From: Phytophthora colocasiae
Taxonomy: Eukaryota; Oomycota; Peronosporomycetes; Peronosporales; Peronosporaceae
Assembly (NCBI GenBank): GCA_018806915.1
Contig: JAGKQI010000006.1
Location: forward strand, 244,059 to 308,058
Reading direction: 5' to 3'
Length of the DNA: 64,000 nt
A program made the position numbers and the translations under genes. Shown here one piece after another: positions 53,985 through 64,000 of this stretch (positions within the stretch are counted from its first letter, which is position 1; each line of letters begins with the position of its first letter). The notes beneath the pieces were generated by a model, which did no database searches, was not told where the DNA came from, and saw nothing but the letters and a program-made list of their open reading frames with translations.

Positions 53985-54973
53985 ATGACGCGGCAGCAGG
54001 CCACGCGCTCCCCGTCCTCCTCGCCCTCGCTCATCTCCACGCGTCAGCGCGGCCTGGCGTCGCCGGTTCCGGCAGGTCCGGGCAGCAGCGGCGGCCAGCG
54101 GACGCAGAAGCTGCTGGCGCGGCTGTTCCGGCGCAAGGAGCGGTCTCCATCGCTGGCTGGGCGCTCGCTGTACGGGGAGGAGGAGGAGACCAAGACACAC
54201 GTGGACTCGCCCATGCGCGCGCTTTTACGGTCGCTCAGTCTGCAGCGCGGCCGCCCGTCGGAAGTTATCCGCACGCCGTCGTCCGAGCCCGTACAGGTGC
54301 TGGTCGAAGGCGTGCTGACTGTGCTGATGCAGCAGCGCTACTGGCGCTCCAGACCTTGCTACTTTGTGCTGGAACAGACGCTGGATAGTGAAGCAGGCAT
54401 GAAGTTTACGTTGAGACAGTTTCGGTACCAGCCCGAGAACAGGAAGCCCGGTCACCTCGTGGCGATCGTCACGCTGTCGCAGAATGACGTCGTGACGGAT
54501 CTGAGATCCCACCAGCAGGTGAAGCACGCGCTGGAGCTGCAGTTAGCGTCGCTAGATCAACGCACAGAAGTCGCAGAAGCGGAAGCAGACGACAGAGAGG
54601 AAGAAAGTGGGTTACAGGTGCTACGACTAGCGGCAGTGGACGAACAGGCACACGTCAAGTGGCTGCACACATTGAATTCGTGCATTAGCAAGTTGATTAG
54701 TCAGGCGGAGACGCAGCACCGAATTGGAGACTCCACCGGGTGGGATGCAGTAACGGAACCAGCAAAGATCGTGCTCTATGTTTGGAGATGAAGGCAGGAG
54801 AGCTTAGTGTGCTAGTGACCAGGGACCGAGAACGCAAAATGGTAGCGCGGATTAGCTATACCAGTAGTGGAAGTGCAGCAACAATCAACTCTCGACGAGA
54901 GCGACTTTCCGGCGCGGAGGAGATCCGAGCAGCGGTAAAAGATTTGGGAGACGAGGGACAGAAGAGGAGCTGA
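53985..54973 (+). CDS. PH-domain protein
   Basis: ATG 53985 (MTRQQATRSPSSSPS) opens a Ser/Arg-rich leader. A pleckstrin-homology domain follows from about 54290: VEGVLTVLMQQRYWRSRPCYFVLE, then GHLVAIVTLSQNDVV, an acidic insertion, and the C-terminal helix with the invariant Trp in HVKWLHTLNSCIS. Near 54780 the frame changes to one reading LEMKAGELSVLVTRDRERKM, which ends at 54973. PH domains bind phosphoinositides or proteins; the partner is unknown. A further open frame (55042-55431, RTKVQFWEEGLLPSPEH) may belong to the same gene. Confidence 0.65.
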
Positions 54974-55427
54974 AACCAGCGGCACACGACACACAGACAA
55001 CTTGGCACGAGTAGCGCCAGATATTCACACAGGAGAGGAGCTTGCCTGCGTCTGCAGACATCGGATACTGCTGTACGCCGCTTCGATTACCACGATCAAG
55101 TGAGTTTCATCGAATTCACGAAGTTCCGAGACACGAGATAATAACGCAGCGGGACGCAAAGGAAAGCAACAACCAGGAGGATAACCAGGGTGACGATTCT
55201 GCAGAGAGGACTCCGGTTGCAGGTGATCTTGCCACACAAAGTTCAGCGGCACTGCGTACAAAAGTGCAGTTCTGGGAAGAGGGGCTGCTTCCCTCACCAG
55301 AACATGGGGCTGGAGTGGACGAAATACAACAAAGCCAGCAGATCGTCAGATTGACAGCTGAAATGGACACGGGGGTCTTCCACGTGCTGCATTCAGTGCC
55401 TCTAGCAGTAGCTCTGGTTTATTCCCG
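54974..55427 (+). other. Open frame of unknown function
   Basis: A plus-strand frame at 55042-55431 is polar and Glu/Gln-rich with no recognised domain. It abuts the MAP kinase start and may be the C-terminus of the PH-domain gene. Confidence 0.35.
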
Positions 55428-56600
55428 ATGATGATGCGGTCACAGACTCACTCCTTCAACGCAAACGGACAGGTGTTTACTTTGGATACACGCTATCAAC
55501 TAGTTAAACCAATCGGGAACGGGAAAAGCATACGGCGCCGTGATCGCGCAGTTAAGGATCGTCGTCAATGCGCGGTGAGAACTTGGCAGTCAAGAAAATC
55601 ACGAACATATTTGAGGGATCTGGTTGATGCGAAGAGAATTCTGCGTGAAGTTCGGCTTTAAAATGGGCCTCGCTTCAAGCACAAGAACATCACTCGGCTG
55701 CTGGATCTGTCACCACCTCCTTCTCGAAAGCAATTTGACGGATATTAACGTATATTATCCACGGAACTCATGGAGACCGACCTGCACCAGGTCATTTACT
55801 CGATGCAGCCTATGTCGGATGACCACGTCAAATACTTCTTTGTACCAGATGCTCTGTGCCCTAAGCATCACATCCACTCGGCAGGCGTTTTACATCGCGA
55901 TATGAAGCCCAGCAACATTCTCTTGAACTGCCAATTGCGAAGCCTGGGGGCAAAGTGTGCGACTTCGGTCTAGCTCGGAGGAGGCGTCGGCTCGTCCTCA
56001 TGGGCTCAGCGTGAATTCGCCGCACCCCGGCGAGCTCACGGAATATGTTGTCACGCGATGGTATCGGAGCACCGGAAATCATGTTGAACTCGCTTACAGT
56101 ACTCAACAGCGATCGACGTATGGGCTGTGGGCCGCATCTTTGCAGAAAATGCTCTTGCGCGAGCCGCCTGTTCCCTGGTAATGACTATTTACACCAACTC
56201 AAACCTCATCATCAAGTTCCCTGCACGGGCACTCCAAAGCAGGAGGACATTAGCTTTGGTGAAAGCAACACAAAAATTTCTCTGCGCTTCCTAAACCAAG
56301 CCTTGCGATCTCCAAACCGAAGAGAAATGGAGGTGGATGTGTTTTCGGCTGGGAGTGGCGCTTCGAAAACCCCGTAAGCTCGGATGCGATGGATTTACTG
56401 AGCAAAGATGCTGATGTTTAACCCGGAGAAGCGCAATCTCAGTGGACGCGCACTTCCCGACACCCAGATTTGGCGATTTTGTGTTCTTTCAGAAGAAAAC
56501 GACCTGGATGCTTCCTCCAAACCGTTCGACCTTTTCGTTCGATATGGCCGATGTGATCAGTTGTCCAACCTGACGCGCTTCATCGACTCCACTATGCCAA
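55428..56600 (+). pseudogene. ERK-type MAP kinase, heavily broken
   Basis: Blocks of a MAPK occur in order in changing frames: FTLDTRYQLVKPIGNG, the VDAKRILREVRL helix, [30 protein letters not shown], an activation loop with the TEY motif in GELTEYVVTRWYR, PGNDYLHQL, TPKQEDISF and MLMFNPEKR. The glycine loop, the HRD Asp and TEY are all recognisable. Breaks occur roughly every 40-80 bp, more densely than in neighbouring genes, so real decay is possible here besides sequencing error. The start is one of the ATGs at 55428-55434. Confidence 0.8.
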
Positions 56601-57200
56601 GACATGGGCTGCTGAGCAAGTTTCCACCCTCCAGTGCCGGCCTCCGTTGCGCTGTTCAATTCCATTACGAGCACCGCTGCCAGCCAGCTTCTTCCTGAAT
56701 GGGGATGACCGCTTCCCGCAAGTTAACCAACCACAAAGAAAACACAGTAAAAATAATAACTTACTACAAAAGCTGCCGCACTTTGGAATCACGAACGATG
56801 TTGGTGTAGCGGTAGCGCTTCTGTCGTGTGACAACGCGGCCGACTGTGGCTCTTCATGGGCACAGGCGCTTATCGTCACCGCCAAAATACAGATTTGAAT
56901 TTCGCGCGTGCTGGACCCACACATGCATCGGGTCAGTTTCAACGGGAGTTTCAGGCCTTCGAGCCTCGTTCCGCTTTTCACTTCCAAAGTCTCCATGCGC
57001 TGTCGAGTTCGACCAAAGGCGCGGAGTGCGTGCGCTCTCGAGAGAATTCGGAGCTGTTACACGGCACGCCACTGGATACTTCGCCATCACCTTCGACCGT
57101 CTAAAAATTAGTGTTCGAAGCTCATTTGAAGCCGGAAATCCTGGATCACTTCCCCACTTGCCTTCAACTACACACATCCAGTCCAAAGAAACCTTTCACC
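56601..57200. other. Intergenic, no gene seen
   Basis: Short overlapping frames only. No domain or repeat is recognised between the MAP kinase and GH17 genes. Confidence 0.45.
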
Positions 57201-58190
57201 ATGGGCAAGTGCTTCGCTCCAAATCTTTCATCTGCCGTCACGCAATGCTCGCAGCTCAAGTGAACGCCAACGGCGTCTGTTACGATCCGGATCCACGGAT
57301 ACGCGGCCGGCACGATGACTGCTCAAACACCGGTCAAGGACGACATCGCACGACCATCAAAAGCCACGGGTTCAACTCCAAATCCCCGCACGCATTACAT
57401 TTCCAAGTTCGGGAACACCAATTTTGGCTGACCAAAGCGCATTGCTGAAGCTGGTCACAACATGACTGTCGCTCTGGGCGTGCCGTACCTGCTCAGCAGG
57501 ACTACTTCTGGTGAGCAGATGGACGCCGCCGTCACGGCCGCCAACACCGGCAGTGTGAGCGCTGCATCTTCTTCGGCAACGAAAACCTTGCGGGCGCTAA
57601 CACGAAGTGTTCCTCCAGAGATAGATCAGCACCATCAAAAGCATCAAGTGCACTTGTTCCCAGCCACGTCAAGGTCGGTACTGTGCAGCGTAACACTGAG
57701 GTCATCAACTACGCAGGTATCTCCGGCTGGCTGGATCTCTCGTTACAGCTTGTGACGTGCTTGGGGTGAACGTTCCACCCGTACTTCAATTCCCAGAATC
57801 GACCGCTGACAAATACATCGATGTCGTCAACAACCTTGAGTGGACGACTATGACGGCGTAGAGCTTTGAATCAGTGACAAACTCATTGTTACGGAAACGG
57901 GTTTAGCCACGTCGGACCGAGCAGAACTTTGGTGACAAACTCATTGTTACGGACTCCATTCCGACGGTCGGACGGCACGCTGTTGGGCAACACGGGCAGC
58001 GTCAGAGTTGCATCGAAGAGGCTCTTACAATGACTACAAGGCCTGGAGTAGCTCCATGCCCCTTTGAGTCCTTCTACTGCAAAATCTTATTACACCCCAT
58101 ACAGAGTCCACGCCGGTCATCAATCTGTTCGGTCTCCTCACATCCGACTTTGACACCCAAGGATTTGATCTGTCTCTAAATGCTGGCACT
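57201..58190 (+). pseudogene. GH17 beta-1,3-glucanase, frame-broken
   Basis: Starting at ATG 57201, ordered GH17 blocks appear in changing frames: NANGVCYDP, SHGFNS, ISKFGNTNFG, MTVALGVPYLL, SGEQMDAAVTAANT, FFGNENLAG (acid/base Glu of the NE motif), VKVGTVQRNTEVINYAGISGW, CDVLGVNV, STADKYIDVVNN, DKLIVTETGLATS (nucleophile Glu of the TETG motif) and NLFGLLTSDFDTQGFDLS. These secreted enzymes act on beta-1,3-glucan, a main wall polymer of oomycetes and a plant defence polymer. The leader near LAAQVNANG suits a signal-peptide end. At least seven frame changes are present, and the nucleophile-coding segment is partly duplicated. Confidence 0.75.
57874..57953 (+). repeat. 22-bp direct repeat in GH17 nucleophile region
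   Basis: GTGACAAACTCATTGTTACG plus GA occurs at 57874-57895 and 57932-57953, 58 bp apart. The first copy is followed by the AACGGG that completes the TETG motif; the second is followed by unrelated sequence. Confidence 0.8.
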
Positions 58191-60060
58191 GTTCATGCGT
58201 GACACTTTGCAGGTTGTGTGATGATTCCTTGTACCAGCTCGACATTTGTAGAGTAACTCTTTGGGTCGAGACCATGATTATGTCATCATTCACAACAACA
58301 ACTTAACGCATTATCGCACAGAAGCCAACCTTTTAGAAACTGTGTTTGATATCGTTGCGAATGGTAAAACCCGAACGGTGTTTGCACTGGATAAGCTGGT
58401 ACCCAGAGACACAATGTGGTGACATTACCAGTACGACGGAGGTACAGCACTTCACCAGCAGTTAAAGCTACCTCAGCCTTGCAGGGCAATTACGCGCATC
58501 CTCCTGGTAATGCGCACTTGTGTCCGACCAATTGTATGTCGATGTGCCTCGCCGACTGCCCAGTTGTCAATAGTCCTTGACACTTGCAGGCGCACTGGGC
58601 GGTGCGAATAACATATCGCTTGGTTCCTCGAGTGTAGAGATATGATTAAATCCGCCATCGATATGGCCCTCAACAATAATCCCTTCCATTCCAAGATGAC
58701 ATGCATGCACCGCGCTCGAGGGCCGTCGCAGCATCGCGAATCGGCTTAATCCCAGAATCGTGGATCATGCTCAGTCAAAAGTCGGAGTTAGGGACTGCAA
58801 CTCGTCGTGGATGAATGCCACTTCCTCGTGAAGTCTGGTCTTTCTGAGGATGAAGTGGTAGTATTCATGAGGCTGTCCAGCTTCTTCAAGAACCTTGGCG
58901 TCCCGGTAACAGCCATCCTATAAATTGAGGATATGTCATCCAGCGCGATTCGTACGCAGGGGTTTCTCGTTTGCGATCTGCCACTTTTGAGGTGGTACAT
59001 GAAATGACCTATCATTTGCAACATGGACCTTGTACAACGCTGTCAGGTTAAGCTCATAAATCAGAAATACTCGTCTGTCCAGCTCTCAGCTGCCTTAGTT
59101 GGCGTCAGGATTCCATAAGCTACGAATGGTAACTCCATCTCTCGAAACGCCCGAGCTAACCGAAGTTCATACTAGTAATGGGAGCCTGTTAGTCTATCCA
59201 AAATCACGTCGAAAAACTGTAACGCCCGATCGGAGACATTGCGATGACAGATGCGACAGAAGATAACAGGAGGAATATGAGTGTTCTCAGCCTTTAAATT
59301 TGTCAATTAACGCTGCAGTGGGAACGTTTGAGGGTAAGCTTTACACCCTCACTGTCCAAGTCACACTGGAAATCTCGGTGACGGCAGGTCACGTGGAACT
59401 TGTTCTCTCGTCTCCGTTCGGGTACTGTAGTGGCAGGGGCCGCTGGATGTATGTCGCCCCTGATAGTCTAACCAGCATTATCGGTCCCCACCGCAATGAG
59501 GCGTTCGTGTCACCGCTAGCAGGATTTCGTACGAAGGTTGAACAGATGTGATGCAATTTTCAGACGGGGAACGACCCAGAGGCCCTGAGTGAGGAGCCCC
59601 AGCGCGACCAATAACTGCAGAGTCACTGCAGCCCCACTGCATTGTCGCGACATAGATTCCATGCGCCACGACGCCAGGAACGCCGTCGATGCAAGAAGCT
59701 GAGCGATCCCTGGCTTTGACATGAACTTTATATGAGAAATCTACGGGAAGGGGATTAATTCCGAGTACCAGTGGCCGGATCCCGAGTACGCAACCGACTT
59801 TGAGAGGTTTTGCTAAACGAGGTGAGGTCAGTTCATGCCGGTACTTTTGCGGTTTTACTGGCTCATCAACGACTCCCGAACAATGTTGCCTTGCGCGGCG
59901 GAGCACGCGAACATAGCAACGCTGCCGATGCTGATCGGCGAGAATGAAGCCGGAGCAGGCCAAGATCACCACTCGCGAGCGTAGAGAGGTGCTGTGAGTG
60001 GCTGGGATCGGCGCGGAGCTCATGGCTGAACAGTAAAGGACAGCAGAGAGGACAAGGAAC
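58191..60060. other. Two kb of possible decayed coding DNA
   Basis: Minus-strand frames (60023-59478, 58706-58473) contain family-like but unassigned strings such as GVPGVVAHGIYVATMQW, vaguely like a MaoC hot-dog domain, and HLGMEGIIVEGHIDGG. Stops and frame changes are dense. I do not assign a gene. Confidence 0.3.
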
Positions 60061-60070
60061 GCTGGCTGGT

Positions 60071-60210
60071 GGTTTAATAATGCTCCGTGTGCACAGCTTA
60101 CACGGGCTTAAACGCCAGCGCTGTCGACATTAGAATCAAGCGAAGGCGAAGCCGGAGCGGGCTTAAACTGGTGCTTTAACGCTCCGTGTGCGGAGCACGC
60201 GGGCTTAAAC
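60071..60210 (+). repeat. Imperfect direct repeat, about 40 bp
   Basis: Units at 60071-60112 and 60171-60210 share GCTCCGTGTGC and CGGGCTTAAAC. A third partial motif, GAAGCCGGAGC, occurs at about 59946 and 60149. The flanking 60211-60560 shows no gene. Confidence 0.6.
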
Positions 60211-60559
60211 CCCAGTAGCCACGGACAATAAATGATTTAAATTAATAGATGCTTCGTTGCTGGCTGGCTGGTTCTTAGCCGCATTCTGCCAGTTTCCCTG
60301 GTACTTTTTCCCGCCAATTTTTGTACTCAGAATTCTGCTTGTTAGAGATACTACTTAGCAGAACTGTGTCAGTTTGAATTTTACAGACAGCTGTAATAGA
60401 GACCAAATCAAGCTGAATCATTCTAACTTTAACACAACAGTCCTCATTCCTCGCAGCCTGATGCCAAATAGCCTGTAATTAGCACAATATGAGAGTCACA
60501 TTTTACTCACTCTACAATCTGTGCCAAAGCTACAAGATGGTTTTCCACTTCACAGAGGA

Positions 60560-61330
60560 AAATGACAAGGAGAACTAATGAGGAAGCTATTGCCCAAAAG
60601 CCGTTTGCCTGAAAGTACGGGGAGTCCGCTCGCTCTGGGCTTTTACGTTGCGCAACGAATGTCATCGGCTTTTTTTAATCCAAGAGGTCGTGGGGAGAAG
60701 CAAGTTCGGGACCGGATCCGGCTACTCAAGAAGAGACTACAGCGTGTAGGAGAGCTCCGTTTCTGCGCTAGGAAGTGGCACATGAGGAGACATTAGAAGC
60801 TGTTAACGAGCAAAGCCACTATGAGACCAGCAGCAACCAGGCCAGGGCTAGTCAGGCAATACGTACTGCTTGAAGACGCGTTCATAGACGACGACCAAGA
60901 GGCCAGCGTCAAGGAAAAAAAAGCCAGAAGAGACAAGAACGACACGTTGTGCGTCGGAGATGGTGGAAGAGGCGATGATTCGGCGCTCGCGGCGAAGGGG
61001 AGCAAACTTGTTCCGATGGCAGCTCTTTGGAGAACGATGACTGCGGAGAAACATCGTCTACCGCAAGTCTACACCAGCAAAGCCTGGAGCGCGCAATAAA
61101 CGTAAAAGCGCATTTCAACTGGAAGCTGACCGTCAAGACAAGCGTCTGCGCGACGATATGGAGCTTCGTCAGCAACAGTTGGCACAACAAATGGCGGCCC
61201 AAGCACTGTAACACGCGGACCGGATGACATTGGAGCGGAACGCCACAAATGCGTAGGATCGAACTCAGGCAGGCTCGGATCGATGCTCAGAATCAAGCAG
61301 AATTACGAGCGCTGTAGCGCGAAACAGGTC
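60560..61330 (+). pseudogene. Transposon companion ORF with coiled coil
   Basis: Broken frames read PGLVRQYVLLEDAFIDDDQ, SVKEKKARRDKND, GDDSALAAKGSKLV, SSLENDDC and a C-terminal helix QLEADRQDKRLRDDMELRQQ. The composition resembles proteins that accompany transposases in oomycete genomes. It converges on the Harbinger-like transposase at 61.5-62.4 kb, like the small tail at 26.1 kb. The function (Myb-like DNA-binding partner) is inferred only from this arrangement. Confidence 0.4.
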
Positions 61331-61472
61331 CGAAGAACGCAACAGACGAAAGCTAATACTACTGGAGTACGTCAAGGCATTCGGTGCTGCAGTTTCAAGG
61401 CAGATAGCAAATGAGAATGCATTCTGTATTTAAAAGAAGACCATTATTATTAACTGCGGCTTAATCTTCATT

Positions 61473-62402
61473 TCATTCATTTGAAATGAACTTGAGATAT
61501 TTTGCAAGACTTGGAGGGGACAGTCTGAAGTAATCACTTATCGTGTTGCCACCTTGTAGGCACAGGCAATACAGTTCGTGAGGGAATACACCGACCCTGT
61601 ACATTACACCAGCCAGGTTTGGACTTTGGCTCGAGCTTGTCGCTTTAAAGTCAGGTACGGTCGTAGTTTTATAATACAACTGACCATAAGACCATTCAAC
61701 CGATGCACGCGAACACGACTCATGCTTACATTCACTTGGCGCTGCTGTCTCGATAAGTTTCCAACAGCACCAGTATGGGCAGCACAAAATGGAGTCGTTC
61801 CCGTACGCTTGATCGTATAAATACGGAATCCACCATGACGAGTGTCATTCAAAATCTTTTCAGAGATTTTGGACTCCTTGAAAAGTTTGATATCATGGTT
61901 TCTACCAGAAACGGTCCATAAAGATGCACGATTAATCCGTCCGGTGTAGTCCGTGTCTGGTACTTAAGGGCGTGCCCGTTTTGTGTCCGTTTATTACACT
62001 GACTTCTGGCTCATAAGACATCCCGTCGCGTTTGATGTACCGAGGTTGAGGACGGCTTGATTCCTCTAGCCGTACCTGCATCAATAAAGGCCCGCACGTT
62101 TTGTAGAATTTCCCTATATCACTGGCATCGAATACTGCGTCGGCGTAGTCTTGAAGATTTTGCGCATTGTAGTCATGATAGAAATATAGAAGTCGGTCAT
62201 GTCTCATCGATATAAGTTGGCATGGAGAAAAATGTTGGATAACCCACTTGCGTCGCGCCCGAAAAAAATCTTCCAGAGTCCACCCAGCGCACAGGGACGG
62301 CAAGTTTTGCCTTAAAACAATACAAATACCTTCAACACCTGACGCTACTGTCCTCTCTCGCGTTCGTATTCCTTCCACACCCAACAAAATGACAAGCTTC
62401 AC
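61473..62402 (-). pseudogene. Decayed Harbinger-like (DDE_Tnp_4) transposase
   Basis: Minus-strand blocks in order are LLYFYHDYNAQNLQDYADAV, DIGKFYKTCG, SVINGHKTG, TTPDGLIVHLYGPF, ETMISNF, DTRHGGFRIY, SRASVEWSYGQLYY and RLSPPSLAKYLKF. This is the pattern of the oomycete transposase group whose core has FxDGT, YNGHK and VEWxFG motifs. The first catalytic Asp region (FIDGT position) is degraded to FYKTCG. Several frame changes are present. Confidence 0.7.
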
Positions 62403-63307
62403 CTATTTGGGTGCTTCTCAGATCAAAACATCAATACACTGGTCGTTGGACAGAGAGTTGAAATTAAATGGCGCGCGTGAAAAGTGGCTTCGGGGACATA
62501 TCCGCGCCCAATACCGCGTAAAGTGCTGCCTTGATAACAGCGTCCCCATCAATCTGGCTGCTTGACGCCACACTCGGAGTCGATAAATCTGTCCCTGTGG
62601 TGACGGCGCAGCCCCGATGTGTAACTTCGCACTGGCCAAAACAGCGTCATTAACGTCGTCTCCGCCGCTCGAGGATGGGAACCTCCATTGCTTAGAGAAT
62701 AATATTCGTCTGCCTACAGAGTGTCATCAGGGGCGTTCTGCGACCTCTGACTTCACCTATACCACCCTAAGATTTAGTGCTGCCACCACGTGGTTTTAGT
62801 AAAGACACCAGACAGTATTTTTCTTTTCAAATTGTAGATTCAGAAACCAATTTACTTGTTCGCACTTTATCGGTCGGGAGCTGTGGTTGGAGGCGGGGAA
62901 ATTTCCGGATGGCAAACAGACTTTTCTTGATTTGACAGTTCTGCTATGAACCTCTATTGTACTTGGAATTCTACCGATGTGAACTCAGGTTTCGGCTTCC
63001 ACACGGCGCTGGCGGTATTGTCCAATCGTGTATGTGTTCTCGATTTCCGGCTTCGGTATAGTTAGTCCGCACCCGAAATCTACGACCAATTGTGAGGTCC
63101 AGAAAAATAGGATTCCAGATGCATTACTTGGAAGGAGACGACATGTACTTGTTGTACATAAAGTACTACTACCAATTCTCTCACCACAGCTACTAGAAAC
63201 CAGGTAGCTGGATGCATGACGTAAATGTAAAACGAAATAGGGTTCTATGTATTTTAGCCATCTCTGCCGGATCAATAGACTTCCACACCAAGCTCCTTCA
63301 CCTCCAT
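62403..63307. other. Intergenic, no gene seen
   Basis: Short frames on both strands without domains. The last part is the 3' flank of UTP11. Confidence 0.45.
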
Positions 63308-64000
63308 CTACTTCTGTCGTTGCTGTTTCCAACGATAAACAGCAGGCATACCGTTATCATGAGCCTTGACCTTCATCTTCTTCTTGCCCCCTTGGCCTGC
63401 ACCTTCCGTTCGAGATCAGAAGCTTGGCGCTCATCTGTCCGATCTTGTTAGCTTTGTGCCAGTCGGTCCCTCAGTTCCTGTACATGGCGTCCTTCTCCAC
63501 TTGCATCTTGTACTTCTGTTTGAGATTGGCCGCTAGGTCAGGTAGTTCCGCCGTCTCCAGGTCCCTCTTCCTCAGACATTGGTTAAATGCTCTATCACCG
63601 AGTTCTGGCGCTGTGTCGAAGTGTGCAGCCACGTCGAAGGTATCCACCACCTACTCTTCGTCCACGACACTGTGTGCTTGTTATCTTTAGGTGCGTCTAC
63701 AAGCGTGTAGACCGCGGTTGAGCCTCTCCAGCCTTACGGAGATCCACAGCTCTTTTCATCTGTAGATAAGCCAGATCCTGCGTTTTCCAGTACGCGAAGA
63801 GCCTCCGTGTCCACTGCCTTGATGTGGTTATGAGTGGACACGTGAACGCCGCCCTCCGTCTTCGTCTCGCGCATTTTATGGTAAAAATTCATCCGGGTTT
63901 GCACCAGTGCTGCCTTGAGCTGCAGCGTCTTAAGTCGCTTCTGCTTGCTGTTGTAGTCACGCGCACGCTTCACATAGTCCTTGTGCTTCTCTAGCAGACC
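63308..64000 (-). CDS. UTP11: UTP11, U3 snoRNA-associated protein (partial)
   Basis: UTP11 is an SSU-processome subunit in the nucleolus, needed for 18S rRNA maturation. The window edge cuts off the N-terminus. Visible blocks in order are GLLEKHKDYVKRARDYNSKQ, NFYHKMRETKTEGGVHVST, DLAYLQMKRAVDLRKA, DNKHTV, TFDVAAHFDTAPELGDRAFN, DLETAELPDLAANLKQKYK and, at the C-terminus, HDNGMPAVYRWKQQRQK before the stop at 63308. This follows the family pattern to the last residues (PAIYK-type end). The frame changes at least five times, which is not credible for a single-copy essential gene and argues for base-calling errors. Confidence 0.85.

Noticed and set aside
58473..60023. MaoC dehydratase or nitronate monooxygenase-like gene
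   Set aside because: Only isolated short strings (GVPGVVAHGIY, GMEGIIVEGHIDGG) are suggestive. The order of blocks does not match either family or a fatty-acid synthase.
1..64000. CRISPR array, bacterial operon or riboswitch
   Set aside because: No regularly spaced identical repeats are seen. Introns, LTR elements and oomycete initiators show eukaryotic DNA.

Overview
The window is oomycete nuclear DNA, most likely from a Peronosporales species such as Phytophthora. The evidence is a Crinkler (CRN) module with an LFLAK motif, a basic-region/coiled-coil gene of the M96 mating-specific type, WRKY19-type zinc-finger repeats, fungal-type GH17, TKL receptor kinase and GT61 families in their oomycete forms, short GT-AG introns, and several start sites that match the oomycete initiator (TCAYTYYNCAWTTT) 20-50 bp upstream of an ATG. 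The species cannot be named from the sequence.

Layout. 0.4-6.4 kb: a broken M96-like gene, a split CRN effector and a two-exon dihydrodipicolinate synthase. 6.5-28.8 kb: an array of six NmrA-like (atypical NAD(P)-binding) oxidoreductase copies, heavily invaded by transposons. One copy is split by a pogo/Tc1-like element with TA duplications and by a hAT derivative with an 8-bp duplication. A 10-kb Ty3/gypsy element with two 854-bp LTRs sits next to a remnant. A MULE with 99-bp terminal repeats and a 9-bp duplication, holding Harbinger transposase DNA, lies just upstream of the last copy. 30.7-36.8 kb: a zinc-finger gene and two GT61-type glycosyltransferases flanking a SINE with a 16-bp target duplication. 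37-43.5 kb: a second, intact pogo-like element, a MULE transposase-Ulp1 gene, and a TKL receptor kinase whose catalytic domain is cut off at the MULE junction. 45-56.6 kb: a PX protein, a long gene joining two cyclic-nucleotide-binding domains, a protein kinase and a PP2C phosphatase, an Old Yellow Enzyme, a PH-domain gene and a TEY-type MAP kinase. 57-64 kb: a GH17 glucanase, a decayed Harbinger-like transposase with a convergent companion reading frame, and the 3' part of UTP11, a ribosome-biogenesis factor.

A caution runs through the whole annotation. Single-base frame breaks occur every few hundred bases, also in genes expected to be conserved or essential (UTP11, kinase-PP2C, OYE) and inside a retroelement whose two LTRs look identical. 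Several breaks are explained by one missing or extra G or C. Consensus errors are therefore a likely cause of many 'pseudogenes' here, although the transposon insertions with exact target duplications are real structural events. Coordinates of broken genes cover the whole homologous stretch; no protein was restored for the CRN effector.

The genes do not form one pathway. The best candidates for new biology are the sensor-kinase-phosphatase fusion, the tRNA-like gene carried inside the pogo-like transposon, the MULE carrying Harbinger DNA, and the NmrA array as a transposon landing zone.
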